In this document: one piece after another, positions 1-5,347 of the stretch
How positions within the stretch are numbered: position 1 is the first letter of the stretch
How the letters are laid out: every line of letters begins with the position of its first letter
Origin: Acidobacteriaceae bacterium
GTDB lineage: Bacteria > Acidobacteriota > Terriglobia > Terriglobales > Acidobacteriaceae
Assembly: GCA_030040115.1 (NCBI GenBank)
Contig: JASHUH010000517.1
Coordinates: 1 to 5,447 of the forward strand
Direction: 5' to 3'
DNA: 5,447 nucleotides
Position numbers and translations under genes: made by a program
The notes under the pieces: generated by a model
Told to the model about the DNA's origin: nothing
What the model saw: only the letters and a program-made list of their open reading frames with translations
The model's database searches: none

Positions 1-33
1 GCTCCGAGTCTCAGCCCAATGGTTCCCCTGCCC

Positions 34-723
34 CTATTGTTTTCTCGCCTTGACGAAATCGTGAGCTACGGTGCGCACAAACGTCACTGCGCCCGGCGGC
101 ACCGCGACGTTGCCTCGCAGAACGTTTTCGAAGCTCTCCGGAGCCCCGTAGTAGGTCTCCGTGTCGTCGTAATTTTGGGTCACGCTGGTGCCGTCCAGAT
201 CGATCCCGGCAAAAAGGCCCTTGTTGCGCGAGTAGCTCAAGAGCTCTGCGTTCATTTTCCAATCGGTTGACGCCTGTCCCGCTCGGCCCACCGGTCCCGC
301 CGCGGCCGAAGCGTCTCCGCCGATCTTAAACTTGTTCTTAAGCAGGTCCTGGAAGCCGCGATCGTTGACCGCCACCAGGACGAGGTCTGTGGACTGCCCG
401 CCGATTTGAAAGCCAAACGAGCCGCCGGCCATGCGGATAAAGACCGGACCGCTCCAGCCGTGGCCGGTGCGGCAAGTCACCACGCCCTGTCCGTATTGCG
501 CGCCAAAGACAAAAGCTCCCTTCACTAATCCGGGAACCACGGCGACGCACGTCGCCGCATGGAGAATGTCCAGGGGAATGGTGCGGTCTTGCGCGCCCAT
601 GATCTGGTCGAGCACCACCTTTGCCTGATCTATGCGATTCTGCAAGTCCTCTCGCGAGGAAGCCGCAAAGGCCATGGACGTCGTGAGAAAGCAGATGCAG
701 ATGGAGACGACAATCTTCTTCAT
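34..723 (-). CDS. Secreted SYLF-domain (Ysc84-type) lipid-binding protein
   Basis: The 229-residue product begins with a signal peptide: MKK, a hydrophobic stretch to about residue 17, and a signal peptidase I-like AFA site with likely cleavage after Ala20. The rest matches the SYLF/DUF500 fold in order: an N-terminal helix (about 25-45), the ATCVAVVPGLVKGAF segment (57-71), the glycine-rich GGSFGFQIGGQSTDLVL region (100-116), and the GGDASAAAGPVGR segment (135-147), which is the family's most recognisable motif. Length is normal for a stand-alone bacterial member. The family is known for phosphoinositide and actin binding in eukaryotes (Ysc84/SH3YL1). Bacterial members are secreted proteins of poorly defined role, so lipid or envelope association here is inference. 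The ATG at 723 is preceded by an AAAGGA ribosome binding site with 8-base spacing. No partner gene lies beside it, so it is probably a single-gene unit. Confidence 0.93.
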   Translation of the reverse strand: MKKIVVSICICFLTTSMAFAASSREDLQNRIDQAKVVLDQIMGAQDRTIPLDILHAATCVAVVPGLVKGAFVFGAQYGQGVVTCRTGHGWSGPVFIRMAGGSFGFQIGGQSTDLVLVAVNDRGFQDLLKNKFKIGGDASAAAGPVGRAGQASTDWKMNAELLSYSRNKGLFAGIDLDGTSVTQNYDDTETYYGAPESFENVLRGNVAVPPGAVTFVRTVAHDFVKARKQ

Positions 724-731
724 AAATCCGT

Positions 732-761
732 TCCTTTACTCCGCGGACCACTTGCCGCGGA
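732..761 (-). promoter_or_regulatory. Ribosome binding site and upstream hairpin of the SYLF gene
   Basis: AAAGGA (732-737, minus strand) sits 8 bases before the ATG at 723 and fixes that start. Immediately upstream, TCCGCGG (740-746) and CCGCGGA (755-761) form a 7-bp perfect inverted repeat with an 8-base loop, ending two bases from the ribosome binding site in the mRNA. It could influence translation or mRNA stability, but that is inference. CCGCGG is itself palindromic, so a protein-binding dyad is also possible. Confidence 0.55.
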
Positions 762-1113
762 TGCGTAATTCTGGTGTCAAGTCCCAAAGCCGCAACCTTA
801 CTCTGCAACCGGCTGGCGCGGCTTGGGAAAGGGAAGAGGGCGCTCAGTAATGACCCGCCTATGTGCAACAGCCTACAGCATTGCCGCGGGGCCGCGCACC
901 CCAACTGATGAAAAACGAGCCGCCGAACCCTCGGCTTGCGTCCCAGCCAGGATGGGGAGAATCGGACCGGATGCTCCACTGGGCGCAGAGACGCGCTGAC
1001 GAGCAAGAACAGGCGTGGGTCGGGAAGGTGCGCCGAATCGACCTTGCGCCAAGCCGCGCCCCTTGCGAGGGAGATCCGTTGCAGGGGGAAAGATAAAGGG
1101 GAGGACTGGCTCT
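762..1113. other. Intergenic stretch with no supportable gene
   Basis: Short frames are open on both strands, but none has a good ribosome binding site, a recognisable motif or a protein-like composition. A TTGACA hexamer on the minus strand (775-780) resembles a -35 box for the SYLF gene but has no acceptable -10 at 16-18 bases. A small 5-bp hairpin (922-935) has no U tract. Nothing else is called here. Confidence 0.5.
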
Positions 1114-1216
1114 CAACGCAAATCTCGCCGTCATGGTGAGGGGGAGTGGAAAAAAAGAGGAGTTCCCGCGCACATTGAGATGTCGCCTGGGAACTCCTTT
1201 CCCCAGATCTGCGTTG
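1114..1216. repeat. Nested inverted repeat (about 103 bases)
   Basis: An outer pair, CAACGCAAATCT (1114-1125) against AGATCTGCGTTG (1205-1216), matches at 11 of 12 positions. It encloses a second, stronger palindrome at 1158-1198, whose arms AGGAGTTCCC and GGGAACTCCT pair perfectly over 10 bp. That stem continues inward, past small bulges, through GCG/CGC and ACAT/ATGT to a TGAG loop. A GGGG/CCCC pairing between the two levels is also possible. The whole could fold as one long arm in RNA of either sense. It may be only an elaborate terminator, a small palindromic mobile element, or a structured RNA; the sequence does not decide between these. Confidence 0.6.
1150..1198 (-). terminator. Rho-independent terminator downstream of the response regulator
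   Basis: Read on the minus strand, the 10-bp GC-containing stem (1189-1198 with 1158-1167), extended inside to about 17 bp with small bulges, is followed by C and then seven T residues (1150-1156). That is the classic intrinsic terminator layout. It lies about 120 bases after the regulator stop codon at 1321. On the plus strand the stem is followed only by TTTCCCC, so termination in that direction is less likely. Confidence 0.8.
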
Positions 1217-1274
1217 TTTCTATGAACAGGGTTGTGGAAACCGGCTAATCCCACAAGAGTACTTAAGGGCATTG

Positions 1275-1306
1275 CCATTTAGTAATCTATATCAGTAACT
1301 AAATGG
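1275..1306. repeat. AT-rich 9-bp inverted repeat after the regulator gene
   Basis: CCATTTAGT (1275-1283) and ACTAAATGG (1298-1306) are perfect inverted copies around a 14-base AT-rich centre. It starts 15 bases after the regulator stop codon, between it and the terminator. It has no U tract, so it is not a terminator. It could be an mRNA 3'-end stability hairpin or a protein-binding dyad. Confidence 0.5.
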
Positions 1307-1320
1307 TTAACGAACAGATT

Positions 1321-1998
1321 TTACGCGACTCGGCTGGGTTTGCCTTGCTCCAGTGAGGCCAGGTTCATGGCGAACATCGAAAGCTTGATGCGGTTGTCGG
1401 CCCCGGTCTTGCGCATGAGGCGGCCCACATAAGCCTTGACGGTGCGTTCCTCAATCCCCAATTGCGCGGCGATTTCGCGATTGGATCGCGCCATCATGAT
1501 CAATTCGAGCACCTGACGCTCCCGAACCGTGAGCTGTGTGTTGCCCGACAAGCTCGCCTCGGGCACTTTGAGCAGCCGGTCAATAAGCCGTGATAGCAGC
1601 CTCCGCGGAGCCCAAATGGATCCGCTGGTGACGACATCGATCGCCTGGCGCACCATTTCGGGGCCGGCGGTGAGATCCAGGTAGGCTCGCGCTCCGACAA
1701 TAATCGACTTCATCACCAATTCGTCGTCGCCCTGCGGGCCGATGACGATCAGCCGGATGTCGGGGCGGGCCCTCCGGATGGTTTCAAGCGACATGAAGCC
1801 GGAAGATGCGTGCAGGTCGATGACGATATATTCAAGCGGCGGACCGGCGAGCAGTTCCTCCGTGCTCCCGGTGACGAGCACGAGCTGCGCCTGGCCCGCT
1901 TCCGCGGGCTGCTCGATAATACTCGCCAAGCCCGCGACGCGGATGGGCTCGTCCGCCACCACGCCGATGCGAATGGATCCACCCTTCGCACTCGCCAT
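1321..1998 (-). CDS. LuxR/NarL-family response regulator with atypical receiver domain
   Basis: The product (225 residues from the ATG at 1998) has a receiver-like domain (about 9-125), a linker, and a C-terminal LuxR/GerE helix-turn-helix (about 156-212) containing LTVRERQVLELI, SNREIAAQLGIEERTVKAYV and a final RIKLSMFAM helix. It should act in the cytoplasm as a DNA-binding transcription regulator. Asp61 in IVIDLHA matches the usual phosphoacceptor. By alignment to NarL, the first acidic-pocket residue is Ala15 (Asp16 kept), the switch Ser/Thr is Gly87 (LIVIGP), the conserved Lys is Leu109 (AYLDL), and the Met-Pro after the phosphoacceptor is absent. Phosphorylation control may be lost or altered. 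The ATG at 1998 is preferred over an upstream in-frame GTG (2067) because GGGAG lies 7 bases before it and homology begins there. No histidine kinase gene is adjacent, so it looks like an orphan. Confidence 0.92.
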   Translation of the reverse strand: MASAKGGSIRIGVVADEPIRVAGLASIIEQPAEAGQAQLVLVTGSTEELLAGPPLEYIVIDLHASSGFMSLETIRRARPDIRLIVIGPQGDDELVMKSIIVGARAYLDLTAGPEMVRQAIDVVTSGSIWAPRRLLSRLIDRLLKVPEASLSGNTQLTVRERQVLELIMMARSNREIAAQLGIEERTVKAYVGRLMRKTGADNRIKLSMFAMNLASLEQGKPSRVA

Positions 1999-2005
1999 CC
2001 TGTCA

Positions 2006-2010
2006 CTCCC
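2006..2010 (-). promoter_or_regulatory. Ribosome binding site deciding the regulator start
   Basis: GGGAG on the minus strand, 7 bases upstream of the ATG at 1998. The alternative in-frame GTG at 2067 has only a GC-rich sequence before it, without a comparable site, and it overlaps a hairpin. Confidence 0.6.
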
Positions 2011-2056
2011 GTCACCGGTAAAGAGAACCAGAAAATAAGGCGAACCAAAATTCGAT

Positions 2057-2073
2057 CGGCCGGACACCGGCCG
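2057..2073. repeat. GC-rich 7-bp inverted repeat upstream of the regulator
   Basis: CGGCCGG (2057-2063), ACA, CCGGCCG (2067-2073): perfect 7-bp arms with a 3-base centre, about 60 bases upstream of the regulator ATG. It is compact enough to be an operator half-site pair, for example for autoregulation, or an mRNA leader hairpin. Neither role is shown by the sequence alone. Confidence 0.45.
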
Positions 2074-2179
2074 CCCGCGCCGTCACACGTCTTTCATGAC
2101 CTCCCGCGGCGCCATGGCGGCAGAAGGCCCAAGGGTTGAAAAGGACGTTTTTCTTGCTTTTCGGTGCTGGCCCGTCTTG

Positions 2180-2194
2180 ATCAGCATAGCTGAT
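2180..2194. repeat. Short dyad ATCAGC-ATA-GCTGAT
   Basis: A perfect 6-bp inverted repeat with a 3-base spacer, about 180 bases upstream of the regulator ATG. Its size and symmetry fit a transcription-factor site. A further TTGATCAGC occurs near 2238, repeating one arm. No convincing -35/-10 pair is seen close by. Confidence 0.35.
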
Positions 2195-2349
2195 TTCGAA
2201 CGTGTGGGAGCCGGCGGGATGGTGAAAAGGACCCGCTTTGATCAGCCCCGTAGGTGTCCGATGAAGGCCGAATTTTAGCTAATTTAGCGACTATTCCCAC
2301 CCCACCCCCCGATCTGGCGATAAGCGGCCTGTTTTCAGCGGGTTAGGCA

Positions 2350-2410
2350 ACCAAAATCGAGATAAATTTTTGAAAACAAACGAGTTATTTTCAGATTTTA
2401 GAAAACAAAG
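2350..2410. other. AT-rich island with GAAAACAAA repeats
   Basis: This roughly 60-base stretch is clearly more AT-rich than its surroundings. It holds two direct copies of GAAAACAAA (2372-2380 and 2401-2409), with an inverted GTTTTC just outside at 2331-2336. It may be a promoter or nucleoid-protein region, but no well-spaced promoter hexamers could be placed on either strand. Confidence 0.35.
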
Positions 2411-2428
2411 GCCTTGCCGTTTCCAACT

Positions 2429-2466
2429 CCGGTATTGCCACCGGTTTTGCCGGTTTTGTTCGGTTG
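2429..2466. repeat. Degenerate tandem repeat of CCGGTTTTG
   Basis: CCGGTATTG (2429), CCGGTTTTG (2441) and CCGGTTTTG (2450) follow one another, with a partial TTCGGTTG copy at 2459. It is low-complexity intergenic sequence. An open frame runs through it on the plus strand, but the encoded proline/valine/leucine repeat does not resemble a protein domain. Confidence 0.5.
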
Positions 2467-2514
2467 CAATCTTTCATGGAACGCCTATGGATTGCCACTG
2501 AAGTCAACGATTAG

Positions 2515-2579
2515 AGATCAGGGATCAGGGGACCAAGGGACCACAGACCAAGGGAACGAGGGAACAAGGGAGCGAGGGA
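2515..2579. repeat. Purine-rich degenerate repeat of period about 8
   Basis: The plus strand reads GATCAGG-type units, then GACCAAGG, GAACGAGG, GAACAAGG and GAGCGAGG in succession, a drifting 8-base unit centred on AGGGA. It runs directly into the hairpins at 2578-2641. The purine bias on one strand suggests slippage-generated repeat DNA. The open frame across it is incidental. Confidence 0.6.
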
Positions 2580-2641
2580 AATCGCGGGGGCGATTTCTGG
2601 TGGAGCGATCCCGGCATCCCCGAGCCGGCTGCGCCGGCTCG
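2578..2641. repeat. Pair of tight hairpins, REP-like
   Basis: The first hairpin has GAAATCGC (2578-2585) pairing perfectly with GCGATTTC (2590-2597) around a GGGG loop. The second has CGAGCCGGC (2621-2629) pairing perfectly with GCCGGCTCG (2633-2641) around a TGC loop. Two perfect hairpins 23 bases apart in non-coding DNA resemble repetitive extragenic palindrome units. Neither has a T tract, so they are not intrinsic terminators. Whether they recur in the genome cannot be seen from this window. Confidence 0.5.
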
Positions 2642-2970
2642 AGAGCCGTTGGGTTGGCGGAGATTATGCATGGAACGATTATGCTTGAAAACAGAGAAAT
2701 AACAGGCAGATATGAAGTGCTTTGTTTTCTAGCAGATGCAAGTCTTCCCGCTTGGCAGCTGTTAGCTCTCGCAGGTGGCCGGTCATCGGTTCACCGCCGC
2801 CGTTTCATCGCCCGAATGGTGGCTGCATGCTTGTTTCCGGGGATTTCGTGGTTCAGAGTAAAGGTACGATTCGACCGAGAGCGGAGATCGCGCCCTCTCA
2901 GGTCTCAAAATCGGGACCTGGGACGCCCGGCAACTCTCCTTTTCGCCGGATGTGTGTGCATCGATTGGCC
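2642..2970. other. Intergenic stretch after the TIR gene, no supportable gene
   Basis: Plus-strand frames are open through here but lack a ribosome binding site, a motif or protein-like composition. About 50 bases downstream of the TIR stop codon, CAGGTC (2899-2904) and GACCTG (2915-2920) form a 6-bp stem, extendable by a wobble and a C-G pair, around a 10-base loop. Without a T run it is at best a weak terminator for the TIR transcript. No gene remnant was recognised. Confidence 0.4.
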
Positions 2971-4107
2971 TTATTGAACTACCGCGAGCGCATTTAACGG
3001 AGTCTGGTCAAAAATTTGCGAAGCGTCCTTATCCGCTATAAACGCAAAGAATATGGCGCCGGCAGGAAAACCTTGCGCTCCACTATACCGCGAAAACGTA
3101 ATCCGCCCGATCGACTCTTTGCTGCCTGTAAAGCGACCGAACCAACCGACTTCTCCGATGCGAAAGGCGAAGAGCCTGTAGCTCGTCACGCTTACACCAA
3201 CATCCCCACTCAACCGTCTGAAAGTATTGAAATCGATTGGATAATTCCCGCGGATGCGAAGCAGGGTAAAAACATCGCCGGACGTGTAGCCTTGCACGCC
3301 CCAGCCCGAGGGGATCGGTTTGGGGTCCGGGGAAGTCAAATACCAGGAGATTAGGTCGGCAGACTCAGGAAGCAATACCGCAAGCATCGCATTTCCTGAC
3401 CTCGTAACTCCAGCGTAGCTGACATCCAAAGCAAAGTTGGTGTTGGCCGTACACGCTGGTATGCACTTGATGAGCATGTTTTGTCCGCCATTCGATGACG
3501 CGCTTGGCTTGAAACTGTGTTGGCGCATTATGTAGACGGCGACAAAAGCGAGAACACATATCCCTGCTATGGCTATCCTCCCGGTTCGGGAAAGAACAAG
3601 AGCGAGCGCAAACCTAAAGAACCTTGAGCGCCGCGCTCTACTTTGCGCGCGGCGCTTATCCTCGATGGCCCGAAAAAGCAACTGGAGTTGCTGGCGAAAA
3701 CCAAGATGCCGGAGCTCGATCGCTTGTTGGCGTGAAAGCGCAGCCAGTTCGTCCGGTAAGTCTTGGGCGCGCGGTACGCTGGCTCCGTCAACGAGAATGG
3801 GAAAAACCGGAATGTTTCGTTGCAGCGCCCGTGCGATCTCAAGGCGAACAAAGTCATTCGGGTTGTCCAGACGACGGGCTCCCCGTTCGTCTGTGGCTGC
3901 CAACCACTGCTTCCCAATGACTGCGACTAAGATGTCGCATTCCGATACCTTTGCCTGAAGGTATTGATTAAAGTCCTCCCCTGGAGGGATGGTATCGATA
4001 TCAAAAAACACCTGATTCTTTCCGAAGCGGTCAACCAAGTGATCGCAAATGCGACCAGCGTCGGCTTTGCTGTCATCCCGACGATAGCTGACGAAGATCC
4101 TACGCAT
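2971..4107 (-). CDS. Membrane-anchored TIR-domain protein with unrecognised C-terminal domain
   Basis: The product (378 residues) opens with a bacterial TIR domain (1-149): MRRIFVSYRRDD strand 1, the FFDIDTIPPGEDF BB-loop region (34-46), and NDFVRLEIARAL (84-95), where Glu90 matches the putative catalytic glutamate of NAD-hydrolysing TIR domains. A basic segment (151-165, KRRAQSRARRSR) precedes one transmembrane helix (about 178-194). By the positive-inside rule the TIR domain is cytoplasmic, and residues 195-378 should lie outside the membrane. That part looks beta-rich, has a Cys215-x3-Cys219 pair, and was not recognised. Such proteins may sense envelope events and act on NAD or signal through TIR contacts; this is inference. 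The ATG at 4107 is preferred because the TIR fold starts there; an in-frame TTG at 4143 overlaps a promoter-like -10. Its ribosome binding site is weak (AAGTGG). Third-position GC looks lower than in the regulator gene. Confidence 0.88.
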   Translation of the reverse strand: MRRIFVSYRRDDSKADAGRICDHLVDRFGKNQVFFDIDTIPPGEDFNQYLQAKVSECDILVAVIGKQWLAATDERGARRLDNPNDFVRLEIARALQRNIPVFPILVDGASVPRAQDLPDELAALSRQQAIELRHLGFRQQLQLLFRAIEDKRRAQSRARRSRFFRFALALVLSRTGRIAIAGICVLAFVAVYIMRQHSFKPSASSNGGQNMLIKCIPACTANTNFALDVSYAGVTRSGNAMLAVLLPESADLISWYLTSPDPKPIPSGWGVQGYTSGDVFTLLRIRGNYPIDFNTFRRLSGDVGVSVTSYRLFAFRIGEVGWFGRFTGSKESIGRITFSRYSGAQGFPAGAIFFAFIADKDASQIFDQTPLNALAVVQ

Positions 4108-4142
4108 AACTGCGCCACTTAGTTCACTGTATCTTGCGCACA

Positions 4143-4148
4143 ACTATA
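4143..4148 (-). promoter_or_regulatory. Possible extended -10 promoter of the TIR gene
   Basis: On the minus strand TATAGT (4143-4148) is preceded by TGG, giving an extended -10 element (TGnTATAGT). No good -35 is present, which extended -10 promoters can tolerate. Transcription would start near 4136, giving a leader of about 29 bases before the ATG at 4107. Confidence 0.4.
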
Positions 4149-4235
4149 CCAGAAAAAGCTTGCCCACGACGAGGCCGGCGATTAACTTTCCCTTTATTTC
4201 GCCCGATCATGGTGGCGGCGGCAAAATGTTCTCTA

Positions 4236-4258
4236 GTATCTAGTTGCATAAGTTAGCG
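4236..4258. repeat. Left terminal inverted repeat of the IS630-type element
   Basis: It begins GTATCTAGTTGCAT and pairs with the right end at 19 of 23 positions. It contains the transposase stop codon, so the gene ends inside the repeat. Confidence 0.85.
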
Positions 4259-5304
4259 TACAGTGATTTGGGATGTTTCTGGAAGACAACCTGCTTCTTC
4301 CATTCGAACGGGTGCGCGGTCTGGTTGTAGGTAGCAATAAAGTCGTCCATGTGTTTGCGGAGCTGACCAGGACTGGTGAAGCTGGCCCCGCGCAGCGACT
4401 GACTCTGCAAAATGGAGAGCCAGATTTCCACCTGATTCATCCACGACGCGTGCGTGGGCGTGAAATGGAAATGGACATTCTTGTGCCGCGCCAGCCAACG
4501 ATCGCGTTTGGGCTTATGGGTATTGAGGTTATCGAGGATCACGTGAATTTCGCGGCCAGGATGCTCGGCTACGATTCCGTTCATGAAGTCGAGAAACTCC
4601 GTACGGCGGCGGCGCTTGTAATGATCGCCCTTTACCAGCCCGGTAGCCACCTCCAGAGCCGCAAACAGAGTCGTGGCGCCGTGCCGCTTGTAGTCATGCT
4701 GAAAGCCCGTGAGCGCTTTGCCGTTGGGCAGCTTCAGCCACCCCTGAGCCCGTTCCAGGGCCTGAATGTGAGGTTTCCCGTCCACGCTCAATACCAGCGC
4801 GTGTTCCGGAGGGTTCAGATAAAGACCAACCACATCGGCGGCTTTCCGAGCAAAACAGGGATCGGTTGCGACGCACCAGCTGTGACGCCGTTCCAGCGAA
4901 ATCCCATGCTTGCGCAGAACGCGCCAGATCTGATCGTCGGAGATGTCTTTCAGCGCCGCAGCCAGCAACGCTCCATTCCAGCGCGCATAGCCTTTAGGTG
5001 GCGATTGATCCAACTGCGTCAGAATGCGCCGTTCGCTCTCCACACCGTAAGTTGCTGGTTTACCCGGTCGCGGCGCATCCTGCAAACCGTTCATCCGGTC
5101 GTGCAAAAACCGGCCGCACCACTTGCTCGCCGTGGCTGGCCGTGTCTTCATGGCCGCTGCGATCTGCTCGTTGCTGGCCCCGGAAGCTGCCCGCAAAATC
5201 ACACCGGCCCGAAACACATCCCGCGACGCACTGGTTGGGCGACGCACTACCAACTCCAAATCAGCCTGCTCTTCTGGCGTAAGCGCGATACTTCGAGCCT
5301 TCAT
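4240..5304 (-). CDS. IS630-family transposase (DD34E)
   Basis: The product (354 residues) cuts and joins the element's ends at TA targets. It has an N-terminal helix-turn-helix region (about 8-66, including NEQIAAAMKTRPATASKW), a second winged-helix region (about 90-140), and a DDE catalytic domain (about 170-330). Catalytic residues are Asp175 in LSVDGK, Asp258 in VILDNLNTHK and Glu293 in SWMNQVEIW; the last two are separated by 34 residues, the usual spacing in this superfamily. The residue after Asp175 is Gly, where many relatives have Glu (VDEK). The frame is uninterrupted and of normal length. An in-frame ATG at 5331 would add nine residues but lies within the inverted repeat and upstream of a promoter-like -10. 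MKARSIALTPEE at 5304 is the more typical start. Neither start has a ribosome binding site. Confidence 0.93.
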   Translation of the reverse strand: MKARSIALTPEEQADLELVVRRPTSASRDVFRAGVILRAASGASNEQIAAAMKTRPATASKWCGRFLHDRMNGLQDAPRPGKPATYGVESERRILTQLDQSPPKGYARWNGALLAAALKDISDDQIWRVLRKHGISLERRHSWCVATDPCFARKAADVVGLYLNPPEHALVLSVDGKPHIQALERAQGWLKLPNGKALTGFQHDYKRHGATTLFAALEVATGLVKGDHYKRRRRTEFLDFMNGIVAEHPGREIHVILDNLNTHKPKRDRWLARHKNVHFHFTPTHASWMNQVEIWLSILQSQSLRGASFTSPGQLRKHMDDFIATYNQTAHPFEWKKQVVFQKHPKSLYANLCN

Positions 5305-5311
5305 GCGTTGC

Positions 5312-5339
5312 ACTATACACCATTCGCTCATTGATGCAA
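5312..5339 (-). promoter_or_regulatory. Possible transposase promoter
   Basis: On the minus strand TTGCAT (5334-5339), inside the right inverted repeat, and TATAGT (5312-5317) are 16 bases apart. The -10 matches consensus at five of six bases, the -35 at only three. The predicted start of transcription falls at or next to the ATG at 5304, so the mRNA could be leaderless. That would fit the missing ribosome binding site and argues against the ATG at 5331. Confidence 0.4.
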
Positions 5340-5347
5340 CTAGATGC
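5325..5347. repeat. Right terminal inverted repeat of the IS630-type element
   Basis: Read on the minus strand it begins GCATCTAGTTGCAT and differs from the left end at four of 23 positions. It carries the candidate transposase -35 box. Confidence 0.85.

Larger units (their letters stand above)
4236..5347 (-). mobile_element. IS630-family insertion sequence, apparently complete
   Basis: The element is about 1,112 bp. The ends are imperfect inverted repeats: 4236-4258 against the complement of 5325-5347 match at 19 of 23 positions and share the core ATCTAGTTGCAT. Just outside, TA at 4234-4235 and TA at 5348-5349 form the duplicated target, and both sit in CTAG, the preferred target of IS630. 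Similarity between the two sides stops exactly at this CTAG. A single transposase gene fills the element. The near-perfect ends and open gene suggest a fairly recent insertion. It lies 128 bases upstream of the TIR start and points toward it, with no terminator seen between them. Confidence 0.9.

Noticed and set aside
775..780. TTGACA on the minus strand as the -35 of a SYLF promoter
   Set aside because: It is a perfect -35 hexamer, but no acceptable -10 lies 16-18 bases downstream, where the sequence is GC-rich.
338..1006. Minus-strand open frame of 222 codons overlapping the SYLF gene
   Set aside because: It is a shadow frame; the overlapping SYLF frame has a signal peptide, a ribosome binding site and family motifs.
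863..1096. Plus-strand open frame of 77 codons containing MKNEPPNPRLASQPGW
   Set aside because: It has a somewhat protein-like stretch, but no ribosome binding site, no recognisable domain, and several competing frames overlap it.
859..1278. Minus-strand open frame of 139 codons
   Set aside because: It runs through the terminator hairpin and the nested inverted repeat, has no ribosome binding site or motif, and its composition (runs of Ser, Arg, Cys, Pro) looks like an incidental GC-rich frame.
2897..2922. Hairpin downstream of the TIR gene as its terminator
   Set aside because: The stem is only 6-8 bp with a wobble, has a 10-base loop and no following T tract on the minus strand.
2414..2977. 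Plus-strand open frame of 187 codons
   Set aside because: Its N-terminal part is the translation of two low-complexity DNA repeats (PVLPPVLPV, then DQG-type units) and the rest shows no domain. No ribosome binding site is present.
4273..5334. Plus-strand open frame of 353 codons
   Set aside because: It is the antisense shadow of the transposase gene, which has clear catalytic motifs on the minus strand.
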